Assembly: GCA_024291935.2 (NCBI GenBank)
Contig: CM044305.1
Location: forward strand, 92,620,397-92,684,396
Direction: 5' to 3'
DNA length: 64,000 nt
Source of the DNA: Okapia johnstoni
Lineage: Eukaryota; Chordata; Mammalia; Artiodactyla; Giraffidae
The notes under the pieces were generated by a model. The model ran no database searches and was not told where the DNA came from. It was given only the letters and a program-made list of their open reading frames with translations. The translations under genes and the position numbers were made by a program. This document shows positions 25,083 through 36,702 of the stretch, piece after piece; the stretch's first letter is position 1; the number at the start of each line of letters is the position of its first letter.

Positions 25083-25245
25083 AGCACTTCTCAAATGAAT
25101 GTGCATACAATCACCTGGGGATCTTATTAAAATGCATATTCGGATTCCACAGATCTGAGGTGGGGTCTGAGTTCCTGCATTTCTGACAAGGTCCCAGATG
25201 ATTTCCAAGACGTTGGTCTATTGACCACACTTGATCAGCAAGGCT
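25083..25245 (+). repeat. MER20 DNA transposon
   Basis: 'cacttctcaaatgaatgtgc', 'aatcacctggggatcttatt', 'gaggtggggtctgagttc' and 'gcatttctgacaaggtccc' follow the MER20 (hAT-Charlie) consensus order. MER20 copies are known regulatory donors in eutherians, but nothing here shows such a role. Confidence 0.85.
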
Positions 25246-25469
25246 CTAGGTACCTCTTGACCCCTTCCCTCACCCCCAAAAAACAACTGCTCCCATCTCC
25301 ATGTATCTTTACTTTTAGCATCTCTATCACTTTATGGTGACTGCTGCTTGAATCACTTGTTTCTCCATTTGACTCTGAACTCCCTCGGGACATCACTGCA
25401 CCTTCTAGCACCTAAGCACATCGCAATTTCAACCAATTACTCAAGACTGAATTTTACCAAGCAATGCAG
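25246..25469. other. Stretch with no recognised feature
   Basis: No gene or named repeat identified. Confidence 0.4.
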
Positions 25470-25690
25470 CACACAGGCTCTAGACTCAAACTGCTTGTAT
25501 TTGAAGCCCAGCTTCCCATTTATCATCTTTGTAATTTTGTGCAAGTTTCCTAGCAGCGTGGCTCAATTTCTTCATCTTTCAAAGGTGATAATAACAATAA
25601 TATCTAGTGCACAGGGATTTTGGAAGGATTGAATTCACAATACACACAAAGTGCTTAGTTCAGTGCCTGGCACACGGTAAGCTAATATTA
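25470..25690 (+). repeat. MIR SINE, sense
   Basis: 'caggctctagactcaaact', 'tttcttcatctttcaaagg', 'gataataacaataatatc' and 'cagtgcctggcacacggta' follow the MIR consensus. Confidence 0.85.
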
Positions 25691-26360
25691 GTGTTATCAT
25701 TAAAGACTGGAGTTTTGCAGAAACTGTCACAGAGAATGGAGCCTGGGAAAACATGAGGACTAAATGTAATGTGATATCCTGGATTATTGATTCTTGGAAT
25801 GAAAAGAAGAAATTAATGAGAAAACTGGTGAAATCCAAATAAAAGTGAGACTGTACTTAATAGTAATATACCAATGTCAGTTTCCTAGTTGTGATATCAT
25901 ACCATAGTAATGTAAGATGTTACCAATGAGGGAAACTGGGTGAGGAGAATACAGTTAACTCTTCGCACTACCTTTGTAACTTTTCTGTAAATCTAAAATT
26001 TCAAAATATATTTTTAAAAAATTAAAGCTGAATCTCTGTCAAGACAAATATTGTCATAATACATGTATCTAAAAAAGTAATTTTAATAATTGGATCATTT
26101 TAATTACCGTATACATAATACATAGAATGAAAGGTTTTATCTTGAAAACTGGAACTTTGAAGGAATTCACATTTCCTTTTCCACTTTATTCCTGAAGATG
26201 GAAAGTAATCTAGCAAATAAAGGAAAAAAGTTCAACTCTGAATTTCCTCCCTTTGTTCAACAAATTTATTGAGTAACTACTGTAGGGAACATTATGCTGG
26301 GCACTGAGATTACAGCAATGAACAAAATATACCATCGTCCCTGCCCTCATGGGCTCTATA
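25691..26360. other. Stretch with no clear feature
   Basis: Includes a possible ancient repeat end at 26.25-26.35 kb ('gctgggcactgagattaca'). No gene recognised. Confidence 0.35.
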
Positions 26361-26366
26361 GGTTAC

Positions 26367-26697
26367 AAAAGAGATCAGCAAACATTTCCTGTAAAGGGCC
26401 AGATAATAAATATTTTAGCCTTTGTAGGCTTTACTATCTCCGTTGCAACTATTCAACTTTGCTCTTAGAAAGCAGCCAGAAAATACCTAAACGGGCATGA
26501 CTGAGTGCCAATAACACTTCACCAATGGACACTGAAACTTGGATTTTATATAACTGTCATGGATCATAAAATGATATTCTTCTGCTTTCCCCCTCGAACA
26601 AATTAAAACTAAAAACATTCTTAAGCTCACTGCAAAAACAAGAGGAAGGCTGCATTTGGCCCACATGCTAGAGTTTGCTAACCCTTGGTCTAGAAGA
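26367..26697 (+). repeat. hAT-type nonautonomous DNA transposon, near complete
   Basis: It opens 'agatcagcaaacatttcctg' and closes 'agtttgctaacccttggtct', which are inverted copies of one another, with the internal block 'taaagggccagataataaat'. Two other partial copies lie at 42.5-43.0 kb and 48.73-48.90 kb. I know the family by sequence but am not certain of its MER number. Confidence 0.8.
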
Positions 26698-26940
26698 GAA
26701 GGAAGACCTCAAAACATTATCAGCCGTCTCACTGCACTGCATCCTCTGCTGGACTCTAAAGTTTCTTCTTGACAATACAATTGTAAGCATATGATAAACT
26801 ACTTTTACTTTGCTTTTTTCTTAAACTTCCCAATCACTCTTTGACATAGAAAGGGCAAGAATTAAAATCCACTTCAATAAAGCATCAGAGAAGGGATATG
26901 ATATGCCCAAGGTCACAGATTTAGCGGTAAAGCAAGTTTT

Positions 26941-27330
26941 TAAGAACCAGCCGCGCAGCGCAGAGAGATGACGTCACTGAACCACTGGGCGCGAAGCGTC
27001 TCAGAGGTGGACGAACAGAAGAGCCATGAGAAAGCGGAAACGGGAATGCTGGGAAGAAGGGGGAAAAGACAAGGAAAAAGGTCCGGGAGTGCCGAAGAGC
27101 CGGGCCTGCGCCGCGCTGCCACTCTGGGAGAGGCGGAGCTGCGTGGAGAGCGTAGAAGAAGCGCAGGCAGTTCAACGGGGAAGTGGACACGAAGGTGCCA
27201 GCAAATGAGCGCGGGCCGCGGGGCAGGGGGCGTGGCCTTCGGAGAGGCGGGGGGCGGGGCCTATGGAGCGTTGCGGGTATGGCAGAGGCACAGTGGTCTC
27301 TGCAAGAGGTAGTTAGAGGCGGTCAGTGTC
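26941..27330 (-). promoter_or_regulatory. CpG island with CRE and GC boxes, probable MMGT1 promoter
   Basis: GC content and CpG density rise sharply at 26941. The island contains a palindromic cAMP response element core 'tgacgtca' at about 26969-26976 and GC-box runs such as 'ggcggggggcggggcc' at about 27246-27261. Its position, upstream of MMGT1 exon 2 on the minus strand, matches the MMGT1 promoter. MMGT1 exon 1 coding sequence (starting M-A-P-S-L-W-K-G in mammals) was not found in any frame. The moderately GC-rich flank continues to about 27.6 kb, where a BovB LINE begins. Confidence 0.65.
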
Positions 27331-28008
27331 GGATCCCTATGCCTTGGCCGTGGATTTTTGTTTGTTTTGCTTTTCCCTCAAGCTGTGCTCTTTGTTCTCT
27401 GTCGACCTTTCCTGTACTTCAGCGTACTGGGAACCGGCACTACAGAAGGAGGCACGAGTGTGAAAGTGAGGGGGCTAGTGGGGGTGTAGAGGAAAACCAC
27501 GCGGGAATTGGAGGCCCCGAACACATGGCAAGCGGGGTACACTCAGTAAAAGTTAGTCCCCTTCTCTTTACCTGTAAGTGGTCTATGTGAAAGATTCGCG
27601 TTGGGGTGTTTTGTCACTAAGGGGACCATTTCACATTGTGTGTGCCTAGTCGCTCAGTGAAACTAAGCCATGCCATGTGGGGCCACCCAAGATGGACGGG
27701 TCATGGTGGAGAGATCTGACAGACTGTGGTCCACTGGAGAAGGGAATGGCAAACCACTTCAGTATTCTTGCCTTGAGAACCCTATGAACAGTATGAAAAG
27801 GCAAAAAGATAGGACACTGAAAGAGGAAATCCCCAGATCTGTAGGTGCCCAATGTGCTACTGGAGATCAGTGGAGAAATAACTCCAGAAAGAATGAAGGG
27901 ATGGAGCCAAAGCAAAAACAGCACCCAGTTGTGAATGGGACTGGTGATAGAAGCAAGATCTGATGCTGTAAAGAGCAATATTGCATAGGAACCTGGAATG
28001 TTAGGTCC

Positions 28009-28944
28009 ATGAATCAGGGCAAATTGGAAGTGGTCAAACAGGAGATGACAAGAGTGAACATTGACATTCTAGAAATCACTGAGCTAAGATGGTCTGGAAT
28101 GGGTGAATTTAACTCAGATGACCATTATATCTACTACTGTGGGCAGGAATTCCTTAAAAGAAACGGAGTAGCCATCATAGTCAACAAAAGAGTCCAAAAT
28201 TCAGTACTTGGCCACAGTCTCAAAAATGACAGAATGATCTCTGTTCGTTTCCAAGGCAAACCATTCAATATCACGGTAATTCAAGTCTATGCCCCGACCA
28301 GTAATGCCAAAGAAGCTGAACTTGAACAGTTCTATGAAGACATACAAGACCTTCTAGAACTAACAACCAAAAAAGATGTCCTTTTCATTATAGGGGACTG
28401 GAATGCAAAAGTAGGAAGTCAAGAAACACCTGGAGTAACAGGTAAATTTGGCCTTGGAGTACAGAATGAAGCAGGGCAAAGGCTAATAGAGTTCTGCCAA
28501 GAGAATGCACGGGTCATAGCAAACACCCTCTTCCAACAACACAAGAGAAGACTCTACACATGGACATCACCAGATGGTCAACGCCAAAACCCGATTGATT
28601 ATATTCTTTGCAGCCAAAGATGGAGAAGCTCTATACCGTCAGCAAAAACAAGACTGGGAGCTGACTGTGGCTCAGATCATGAACTCCTTATTGCCAAATT
28701 CAGACAGAAATTGAAGAAAATGGAGAAAACCACTAGTCTATTCAGGTATGAACTAAGTCAAGTCCCTTACGACTATACAGTAGAAGTGAAAAACAGATTT
28801 AAAGGACTAGATCTGATAGACAGAATGCCTGATGAACTATGGATGGGGGTTCGTGATATTGTACAGGAGAAGGAATCAAGGCCATCCCCAAGAAAAAGAA
28901 ACGCAAAAAAGCAAAATGGCTGTCTGAGGAGGCCTTACAAATAG
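28009..28944 (+). pseudogene. BovB endonuclease region (EEP fold)
   Basis: A 311-codon open frame starting at ATG 28009. It matches the endonuclease/exonuclease/phosphatase fold used by RTE LINEs to nick target DNA: early residues D-I-L-E-I-T-E-L-R-W, a 'GDWNAKVG' motif near residue 129, and a C-terminal 'GSDHELL' motif with the catalytic His near residue 225. It ends in a stop after a frameshift, where the RT linker should begin. The element, not the host, is the source of this frame. Confidence 0.92.
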
Positions 28945-28984
28945 CTGTGAAAAGACGGGAAGCGAAAAGGAAAGATATTCCCAT

Positions 28985-30404
28985 TTGAATGCAGAGTTCC
29001 AAAGAATAGCAAGGAGAGATAAGAAAGCCTTCCTCAGCAATCAGTGCAAAGATATAGAGGAAAACAATAGAATAGGAAAGATTAGAGATCTTTTCAAGAA
29101 AATTAGAGATAACAAGGGAATATTTCATGCAAAGATGGGCTCGATAAAGGACAGAAATGGTAGGGACCTAATAGAAGCAGAAGATGTTAAGAAGAGGTGG
29201 CAAGAATACACAGAAGAATTGTACAAAAAAGTTCTTCACGACCCAGATAATTACGATGGTGTGATCACTCACCTAGAGCCAGACATCCTGGAATGTGAAG
29301 TCAAATGGGCCTTAGGAAGCATCACTACAAACAAAGCTAGTGGAGGTGATGGAATTCCAGTTGAGCTATTTCAAATCCTGAAAGATGATGCTGTGAAAGT
29401 GCTGCACTCAATATGCCAGCAAATCTGGAAAACTAAGCAGTGGCCACAGGACTGGAAAAGGTCAGTTTTCATTCCAATCCCAAAGAAAGGCAATGCCAAA
29501 GAATACTCAAACTACCGCACAATTGCACTCATCTCACACGCTAGTAAAGTAATGCTTAAAATTCTCCAAGCCAGGCTTCAGCAATACGTGAACCATGAAC
29601 TTCCAGATGTTCAAGCTGGTTTTTAGAAAAGGCAGAGGAACCAGAGGTCAAATTGCCAACATCCGCTGGATCATCGAAAAAGCAAGAGCGTTCCAAAAAA
29701 ACATCTATTTCTGCTTTATTGACTATGCCAAAGCCTTTGACTGTGTGGATCACAATAAACTGTGGAAAATTCTGAAAGAGATGGGAATACCAGACCACCT
29801 GACCTGCCTCTTGAGAAACCTGTATGCAGGTCAGGAAGCAACAGTTAGAACTGGACATGGAACAACAGACTGGTTCCAAATAGGGAAAGGAGTATGTCAA
29901 GGCTGTATATTGTCACCCTGCTTATTTAACTTATATGCAGAGTACATCATGAGAAACGCTGGGCTTGAGGAAGCACAAGCTGGAATCAAGATTGCCAGGA
30001 GAAATACCAATAACCTCAGATATGCAGATGACACCACTCTTATGGCAGAAAGTGAAGAAGAACTAAAGAGCCTCTTGATGAAAGTGAAAGAGGAGAGTGA
30101 AAAAGTTGGCTTAAAGCTCAACATTCAGAAAACTAAGATCATGGCATCTGGTCCCATCACTTCATGGCAAATAGATGGGGAAACAGTGGAAACAGTGGCT
30201 GACTTTATTTTTCTGGGCTCCCAAATCACTGCAGATGGTGACTGCAGCCATGAAATTAAAAGACGCTTACTCCTTGGAAGAAAAGTTACGACCAACCTAG
30301 ACAGCATATTAAAAAGTAGAGATGTTACTTTGCCAACAAAGGTCTGGCTAGTCAAGGTATGGTTTTTCCAGTGGTCATGTATGGATGTGAGAGTTGGACT
30401 ATAA
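28985..30404 (+). pseudogene. BovB reverse transcriptase region, two frames
   Basis: Two overlapping open frames (28985-29626 and 29595-30404) hold the RT domain. The first carries 'TTNKASGGDGIP' and 'SNYRTIALIS' (RT fingers; one residue differs from the usual R-P-I). The second carries 'FIDYAKAFDCVDH' (motif A, first catalytic Asp), 'GVCQGCILSPCLFNLY' (motif B) and 'YADDTTLM' (motif C). The two are separated by a one-base gain in a T run. A further out-of-frame segment to about 30790 encodes the C-terminal part with a W-C-W-R-R-L-L-R block. Confidence 0.92.
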
Positions 30405-30799
30405 AGAAAGCTGAGCACCGAAGAATTGATGCTTTTGAACTGTGGTGTTGGAGAAGACTCTTGAGAGTCCCTTGGACTGCAAGGAGATCCAATCAGTCCA
30501 TCCTAAAGGAGATCAGTCCTGGGCGTTCATTGGAAGACTGATGCTGAAGCTGAAACTTCAATACTTCAGCCACCTAATGCGAAGAGGTGACTCATTGGAA
30601 AGGACCCTGATGCTGGGAAAGATTGAGGGCAGGATGAGAAGGGAACAACAGAGGATGAGATGGCTGGATGGCATCACTGACTCAATGGATATGGGTTTGG
30701 GTGCACTCTGGGAGTTGGTGATGGACAGGGAGCCCTGGCGTGCTGTGGTTCATGGGGTTGCAAAGAGTCAGACACGACTGAGCGACTGAACTGAACTGA

Positions 30800-31714
30800 G
30801 TCGCTCAGTCGTGTCCAACTCTTTGCGGCCTCATGGACTGTAGCCCGCCAGGCTCCTCTGTCCATGGGGATTCTCCAGGTAAGAATACTGGAGTGGGTTG
30901 CCATGCCCTCTTCCGGGGTATCTTCCCAATCCAGGCATTGAACCCAGGTCTCTCGCATTGCAGTCAGGTTCTTTTTTTTTTATTATTTTAGTTGGGGGCT
31001 AATTACTTTACAATATTGTAGTAGTTTTTGCCATACATTGACATGAATCAGCCATGGGTTCACATGTGCTCCCCCTCCCGAACCCTCCTCCCACCTCCCT
31101 CCCCTTCCCATCCCTCTGGGTCATCCCAACGCTCCATCCCTGAGCATCCGTCCCATGCATAGAACATGGAATGGTGTTCCGCTTCACATATGACAATATA
31201 CATGTTTCAATGTTATTGTCCCAGAACGTCCCACCCTCACCTTCTCCCTCAGAGTCCACAGGACTGTTCTATGCATCTGTGTCTCTTATTCTGTCTTACA
31301 TATAGGGTTACCATTACCATCTTTCAAATTGCATATACATGCATTAGTATACTGTATTGGTGCTTTTCTTTCTGGCTCACTTCACTCTGTATAATGGGCT
31401 CCAGTTTCATCCATCTCAATAGAACCGATTCAAATGTATTCTTTTTAATGGTTGAGTAATATTCCATTGTGTATATGTACCACAGCTTCCTTATCCATTC
31501 GTCTGCCAATGGATGTCTAGGTTGCTTCCATGTCCTGGCTATTGTAAACAGTGCTGCGATGAACATTGGGGTACACGTGTCTCTTTCAGTTCTGGTTTCC
31601 TCGGTGTGTATGCCCAGCAGTGGGATTGCTGGGTCATATGGCAGTTCTATTCCCAGTTTTTTAAGGAATCTCCACACTTGCAGTCAGGTTCTTTACGGTC
31701 TGAGTCACCAAGAA
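30800..31714 (-). repeat. Bov-tA SINE, antisense, split by an L1
   Basis: The left part (30800-30975) runs from 'gtcgctcagtcgtgtccaac' to 'ttgcagtcaggttcttt'. The right part resumes at 31679 with the same 17 bases and continues 'acggtctgagtcaccaag'. The intervening L1 inserted into this SINE. Confidence 0.92.
30973..31678 (-). mobile_element. Ruminant L1, 5'-truncated, antisense, inserted in SINE
   Basis: A T-rich start (complement of the poly(A) tail) at 30973 is followed by the L1 3'UTR and the C-terminal part of ORF2, which is still open for 117 codons on the minus strand (31324-31677; begins M-W-R-F-L-K-K-L-G, includes 'MEYYSTIKKN'). The element is bounded by a 17-bp target-site duplication 'ttgcagtcaggttcttt' (30959-30975 and 31679-31695). 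The intact duplication and open frame mark it as young. Confidence 0.93.
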
Positions 31715-31868
31715 AGCTCAGTCCTCTGTCCATGGGAATTCTCCAGGCAAGGATACTGGAGTGGGTTGCTATGCCCTCCTCCAGGGGATCTTCCCAACCC
31801 AGGGATCGAACTCAAGTCTCCCGAGTTGCAGGCGGATTCTTTACTGTCTGAGCCACCGGGGAAGCCCA
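31715..31868 (-). repeat. Bov-tA SINE, antisense, partial
   Basis: 'tcctctgtccatgggaattc', 'ggatcttcccaacccaggg' and 'ttactgtctgagccaccgg' identify a second, shorter SINE immediately next to the split one. Confidence 0.9.
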
Positions 31869-32039
31869 CATTTCACATTAGGTTGAAATAAAAGGATGAT
31901 AACCATACTGGCTCATCTTCTCTCTTTCTCTCTGATCAGAATAAATATACTCTCTCGATTTTTATCTTTGTCTTCATCCTCTAAAATGTAGACATTTTAC
32001 AGTGACCTCTTTACATTCTATTCTCCTTTGGCCAGCTCA
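31869..32039. other. Short stretch, nothing recognised
   Basis: Includes a small CT-rich patch. No feature identified. Confidence 0.4.
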
Positions 32040-32640
32040 CCTATTCCTCCCCACTGCTTTCAGCCATTGTCGATATTAGTGATTCCAAATCGACAGCTGT
32101 ATCTCAAATGTCTCTCCTGAACTCCATGCTTGCATTTCCAACTCCTTGCTGATCATTTATTTCTATCATGTGCCACTTGAAACTTAATATGGCCAAAATA
32201 GAATTCATTCCTTTTCCCAAACTCCCATCAACACCTCCCATGCCACCTGACTGGCTGGTGCAACGGTGTAAACCGCATATCACAGGGTAAATGCAAAGTA
32301 TGATGATCACCATGCTTTCCCCTTAACGATGTCAGAATTCTACATTTTAGCTACTCAATTTACTCACCTCACTTACTATTAGAGGCCTATCCTGGCCATG
32401 CTTTTAAATTTGCATTCTTCCCATTCATGAGGCCCCTCGACTGCTCTATTTTCATGTCACCTTTTAAGATACACTATAATTTACCTATTTATTATGTTTC
32501 TTTTGTTTACTATCTCTCTTTGCCCAGAAATGTAAGTTCCAAGAGGGCAGAAGTTTGTATCTATACCTAGAACATTGTCTGTCACATGGTAGGCATTTAG
32601 TGTTTACTGAAAGAACGAATGAATTGTGGGAAAGTGGAGA
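32040..32640 (+). repeat. L2 LINE 3' part, sense
   Basis: 'cttaatatggccaaaatag' corresponds to the L2 block encoding the ORF2 end. The L2 3' end signature 'gaaatgtaagttccaagagg' and 'gtcacatggtaggcattta' follows at 32.53-32.63 kb. Confidence 0.7.
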
Positions 32641-33003
32641 GGGGTGTATCCTCCCTAGAAAGGATCTCTATAGAGTGTCCTTCTGTTATTTTGAATTGGG
32701 TTCAAAAATCCCTCTGGACTTGCACACACACTTAAATTTGATAACACTTTGATGATAAGCATTTTCTGATATACTTGAGTTTCCTCAAAGCTAAAAAAAA
32801 AATTAGAAAATAAAGGAAGGCATTCAGGAGTCATCAGATTTCCTCAAATTTACCTATATAGCTTTTGTCCTGGATCCCATTTTCCAAACATTTAATTATA
32901 GTCATTATTTTTCTCTGGCCCTCACCAGTTTCTTCACCTCTAAGCCAAGAGTTGACATAGTACTTGATCAATGTCAAGTATGGTATATTATATTTCTTAC
33001 AAA
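32641..33003. other. Stretch with no recognised feature
   Basis: AT-rich. No gene or named repeat seen. Confidence 0.4.
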
Positions 33004-33004
33004 T

Positions 33005-33962
33005 GTTCAGTTCAGTTGCTTAGTCATGCCCGACTCTTTGTGACCCCATGGACTGCAGCACGGCAGGCCTCCCTGCCCATTACCAACTCCAGGAGCCTTC
33101 TCAAACTCATGTCCATCGCTTTGGTGATGCCATCCAACCATCTCCTCCTCTGCTGTCCCCTTCTCCTCCTGCCTTCAATCTTTCCCAGCATCAGGGTCTT
33201 TTCCAATGAGTCGGTTCTTCACATCAGGTGGCCAAAGTATTGGAGTTTCAACTTCAGCATCAGTCCTTCCAATGAATATTCAGGATGATTTCCCTTAGCA
33301 TGGACTGGTTTGATCTCCTTTCAGTCCAAGGGACTCTCAAGAGTCTTCTCCAACACCACAGCTTAAAAGCATCAATTCTTTGGCACTCAGCTTTCTGTAT
33401 CGGCACTCACCTCTCACATCCATACATGACTACTGGAAAAACCATAGCTTTGACTACATGGAACTTTGTTGGTAAAGTAACGTCTCTGCTTTTTAATATG
33501 CTGTCTAGTTTGGTCATAGCTTTTCTTCCAAGGAGCAAGTGTCTTTTAATTTCATGGCTGCAGTCACCATCTGCAGTGATTCTGGAGCCCAAAAAAATAA
33601 AGTCTGTCACTGTTGCCATTGTTTCCCCGTCTATTTGCCATGAAGTGATGGGACCAGATGCCATGATCTTAGTTTTTGGTCTGTTGAGTTTTAAGCCAAC
33701 TTTTTCACTCTCCTCTTTCATTTTCATCAAGAGGCTCTTTAGTTCTTCTTCGCTTTCTGCCATAAGGGTGGTTTCATCTGCGTATCTGAGGTTATTGATA
33801 TTTCTCCTAGCAATCTTGATTACAGCTTGTGCTTCATCCAGCCTGGCATTTTGCATGAGGTACTCTGTATATAAGTTAAATAAGCAGGGTGACAATATAC
33901 AGCCTTGACATACTCCTTTCCCGATTTGGAACCAGTTGTTGTTCCATGTCCAGTTCTAACTA
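33005..33962 (-). mobile_element. BovB LINE, 5'-truncated, antisense
   Basis: The complement carries the BovB 3' end through the RT motif C region. A 162-codon minus-strand frame (33407-33895) holds 'NNLRYADETTLM', in which the second Asp of the catalytic YADD box is Glu. It ends at a 5' truncation just upstream of RT motif B. Confidence 0.93.
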
Positions 33963-34204
33963 TGTATAAACCTCACAATCAGGAAAAACCAGGAAAGAAT
34001 CTCTCTGCATTTTATAGTTGATGCCAAAAAAAAATCCTTAAAACTTTGTTTTGGCTTTAATAATGGTTAAATTGATGTTAGTCTTTTGAGGTACCCTATT
34101 AAATTACTTCTGTTAATATTAATTTATCTGAAGCAGAAAATCATTGGGGGGTTTCTTAGAGGAGCTGAGATCTGGTGACTTTCTTTTGAAAAGATAAGGT
34201 TCTA
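33963..34204. other. Short stretch, nothing recognised
   Basis: No feature identified. Confidence 0.4.
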
Positions 34205-34318
34205 GGGACTTCCCTGGCCATCAAATAGTTAAGACTTTGCCTTCCAATGCATGGGGTGTGGGTTCCATCCCTGTTTCAAGAGCTAAGATCCCACATGCCT
34301 TGCAGCCAAAAAACCAAA
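34205..34318 (+). repeat. CHR-type SINE
   Basis: 'gggacttccctggccatc', 'gactttgccttccaatgc', 'gttccatccctgtttcaag' and an A-rich tail. Confidence 0.88.
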
Positions 34319-35289
34319 ACATAAAACATAAGCAATATTGTAATAAGTTCAGTACTTTAGAAAAAATTGTCCATATCAAAAAAATATCTTTAAAAAATAG
34401 ATGAGGTTACAGAAAGAAGAGAGAGTAAGTAAGGAATCTTGGTATTTGTATAAACCACCAATAGATTATCCTAGTCTTTAGGGAAGTGACTTCTGTCCAG
34501 GCACTGAATTTTGCTTTCTCCATTATACCCTTAAAATGCGTTCCCCATTCTCTTCTTCTGAATGTGTTACACACTGAGTGCAAGAGAAACTAGGCTAGTT
34601 TTACATTTTCTAGAAATAAATGGTTAACTCATATTCATGGGGTAGGATTTTAATTGTCTTTAATTGCCTTATCTTTAGATTCCAATCTGAAAGGAAGCCA
34701 AGGTATCAATAGTCACAGTTATTAAAGACTTCACTAAGTTACAGTTACTAAATACCTTGGGTCCAGTCTTTTAGTGTTCTGTACATTAGAGTTATTCCCA
34801 GAGGTGCAAGGTACAGCTAATGGCAGCAATGTTTTCACGAGCTCTTAGAGCAAGAGTCAAACCTCATGAGAAAGAGCATTTAAATTCTTGGGTGATGCAA
34901 GAAGTGTGTTTAGTTTTCCCAAAGAAATAGCCGTTGTCCATATTCATAGTGGATAAGTGATGAGGATGTTATTAAGGGTGGGGATAGCCATCTCTAAAGC
35001 ATTTCCTATGGAGATAGAGATGCTTATGAAAGCTCATCACTGTTTCCCCAGGAGAGCTGGTTGAATAGAGAAAGCACTGCAATCCCAGAATTGTTTTCAA
35101 GTTTATTAACCACCATCCAGCTGGAGGAGTAATTTCATGTACCATGTCCATGTATCCATTTCCCATGCAGATTCTCCCCCTACCTAGCACATTCTGTCCT
35201 TTCCTACTTAGTTCAAAAACCCACTTTCCCTAGAAATGATAACCCCAAGTTTAGTAAACATGTCATTTCATATAGATATTTTAATAACC
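34319..35289. other. Intergenic stretch, nothing recognised
   Basis: Apparently unique sequence. A 72-codon minus-strand open frame at 34972-35190 has no recognisable similarity. Confidence 0.45.
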
Positions 35290-36442
35290 CTGCATTTTTG
35301 CCCCCCTCCTTCCACATTTACTGTTTTGATATCATATTTTACATCTTTTTGTTTTGTGTATCCCTTAACTAATTATTGCAAATACAGATGATTTTATTAC
35401 TTTTATCTTTCAACCTTCCTATTAACATTGTACATAGTTGATTTACTACTTTTACTGTATTTTTGCCTTTACCAATGAGATTTTTCCTTTTGTAATTTTC
35501 ATGTTTCTAATTGTGGCCTTTTCTTTTCCACCTTGACAGGTTCCTTTAGCATTTATTGTACAGTTTATTTAGTGGTGCTGAACTCTTTTAGCTTTTGTTT
35601 GTGTGTAAAACTTGTGATCTCTCCATCAAACCTGAATGAAAGCCTTACTGGGTAGAGTATTCTTGGTTGTAGGTTTTTCTCTTTCATTACTTTAAATACA
35701 TCTGGCCTGTAGAGTTTCTGCTGAAAAGGGAGATGATAACTTTACAGAAGTTCCTTTGTACATAACTTGTTGCTTTTCCCTTGTTGCTGCTAATAGTCTC
35801 TCTTTATCTATAATTTCTGCCATTTTTATTACAGCATATCTTGATGTGGTCCTCTTTGGGTTCCTGTTTTGGATTCTCTATGCTTTCTGGACCTGGATGT
35901 CTATTTCTCTGTCTTCAAGATCAGGGAAGTTTTAGCTATTATATCTTCAAATATGTTCTCAGTCCCTTTGTCTCTCTCTTCTCCTTCTGGGACCCCTTTA
36001 ATGTGAATGTTAGTATGTTTGATATTGTTCCAGAGGTCTCTTAAGCTGTCCTCATTGCTTTTTATTCATTTTTATTTTTGTGCTCAGCTTCAGTGACTTC
36101 CACTACTCTGTCTTCCAGCTCCTTGATCTGTTCAGTACTGTTGATTCCTTCTAGTGATTTTTCATTTTAATTATTGTATTCTTCATCTCTGTTTAGTTCT
36201 TTATGTTTTCTAACTCTGTTAAAAAACTTCTAACTTCTCACTCTGTTCATCCAATCTTCCCCCAAATTCTTTGAACGGCTTTACAATCATTACTTTGAAC
36301 TCTTTATTGGTAGATTGCCTATATCCACTTCACTTAGTTCTTCTGGGGTTTTATCTTGTTCCTTTGTTTGGAATAGTTTCTTTGTCACCGTGTTTTACCT
36401 AATTTGCTGTTTTTCTTTTTATGTATCTAGTAGGTTGGTTCA

Positions 36443-36702
36443 GAGAAGGCAGTGGCAACCCCCTCCAGTACTCTTGCCTGGAAAATCCCATGGACAGAGG
36501 AGCCTGGTAGGCTGCAGTCCATGGGGTCCCGAAGAGCCGGACACGACTGAGCAACTTCACTTTCACGCATTGGAGAAGGAAATGACAACCCACTGCAGTG
36601 TTCTTGCCTGGAGTATCCCAGGGATGGCAGAGCCTGGTGGGCTGCCGTCTATGGGATCGCACAGAGTCGAACACGACTAAAGCGACTTAGCAGCAGCAGC
36701 AG
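36443..36702 (+). repeat. BOV-A2 SINE with target-site duplication
   Basis: A two-monomer BOV-A2 ending in 'cttagcagcagcagc'. The 12-bp direct repeat 'agtaggttggtt' lies on both sides (about 36431-36442 and 36702-36713). It sits inside the L1 5'UTR/ORF1 junction region. Confidence 0.93.

Larger units (their letters stand above)
27640..30795 (+). mobile_element. BovB (RTE) LINE, near full length, inactive
   Basis: About 3.15 kb, close to the full 3.2-kb BovB length. It has a 5' untranslated part (27640-28008), an apurinic-type endonuclease region, a reverse-transcriptase region with the YADD box at 30021-30032, a C-terminal segment, and a 3' end terminating in 'actgaactgaactga'. The reading frame is broken at least four times: near 28.91 kb, by an extra T at about 29.62 kb (stop 'tag' at 29624-29626), and near 30.36 kb and 30.49 kb. 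It cannot make a working protein in one frame. BovB is known to have spread by horizontal transfer between reptiles and ruminants. Confidence 0.95.
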
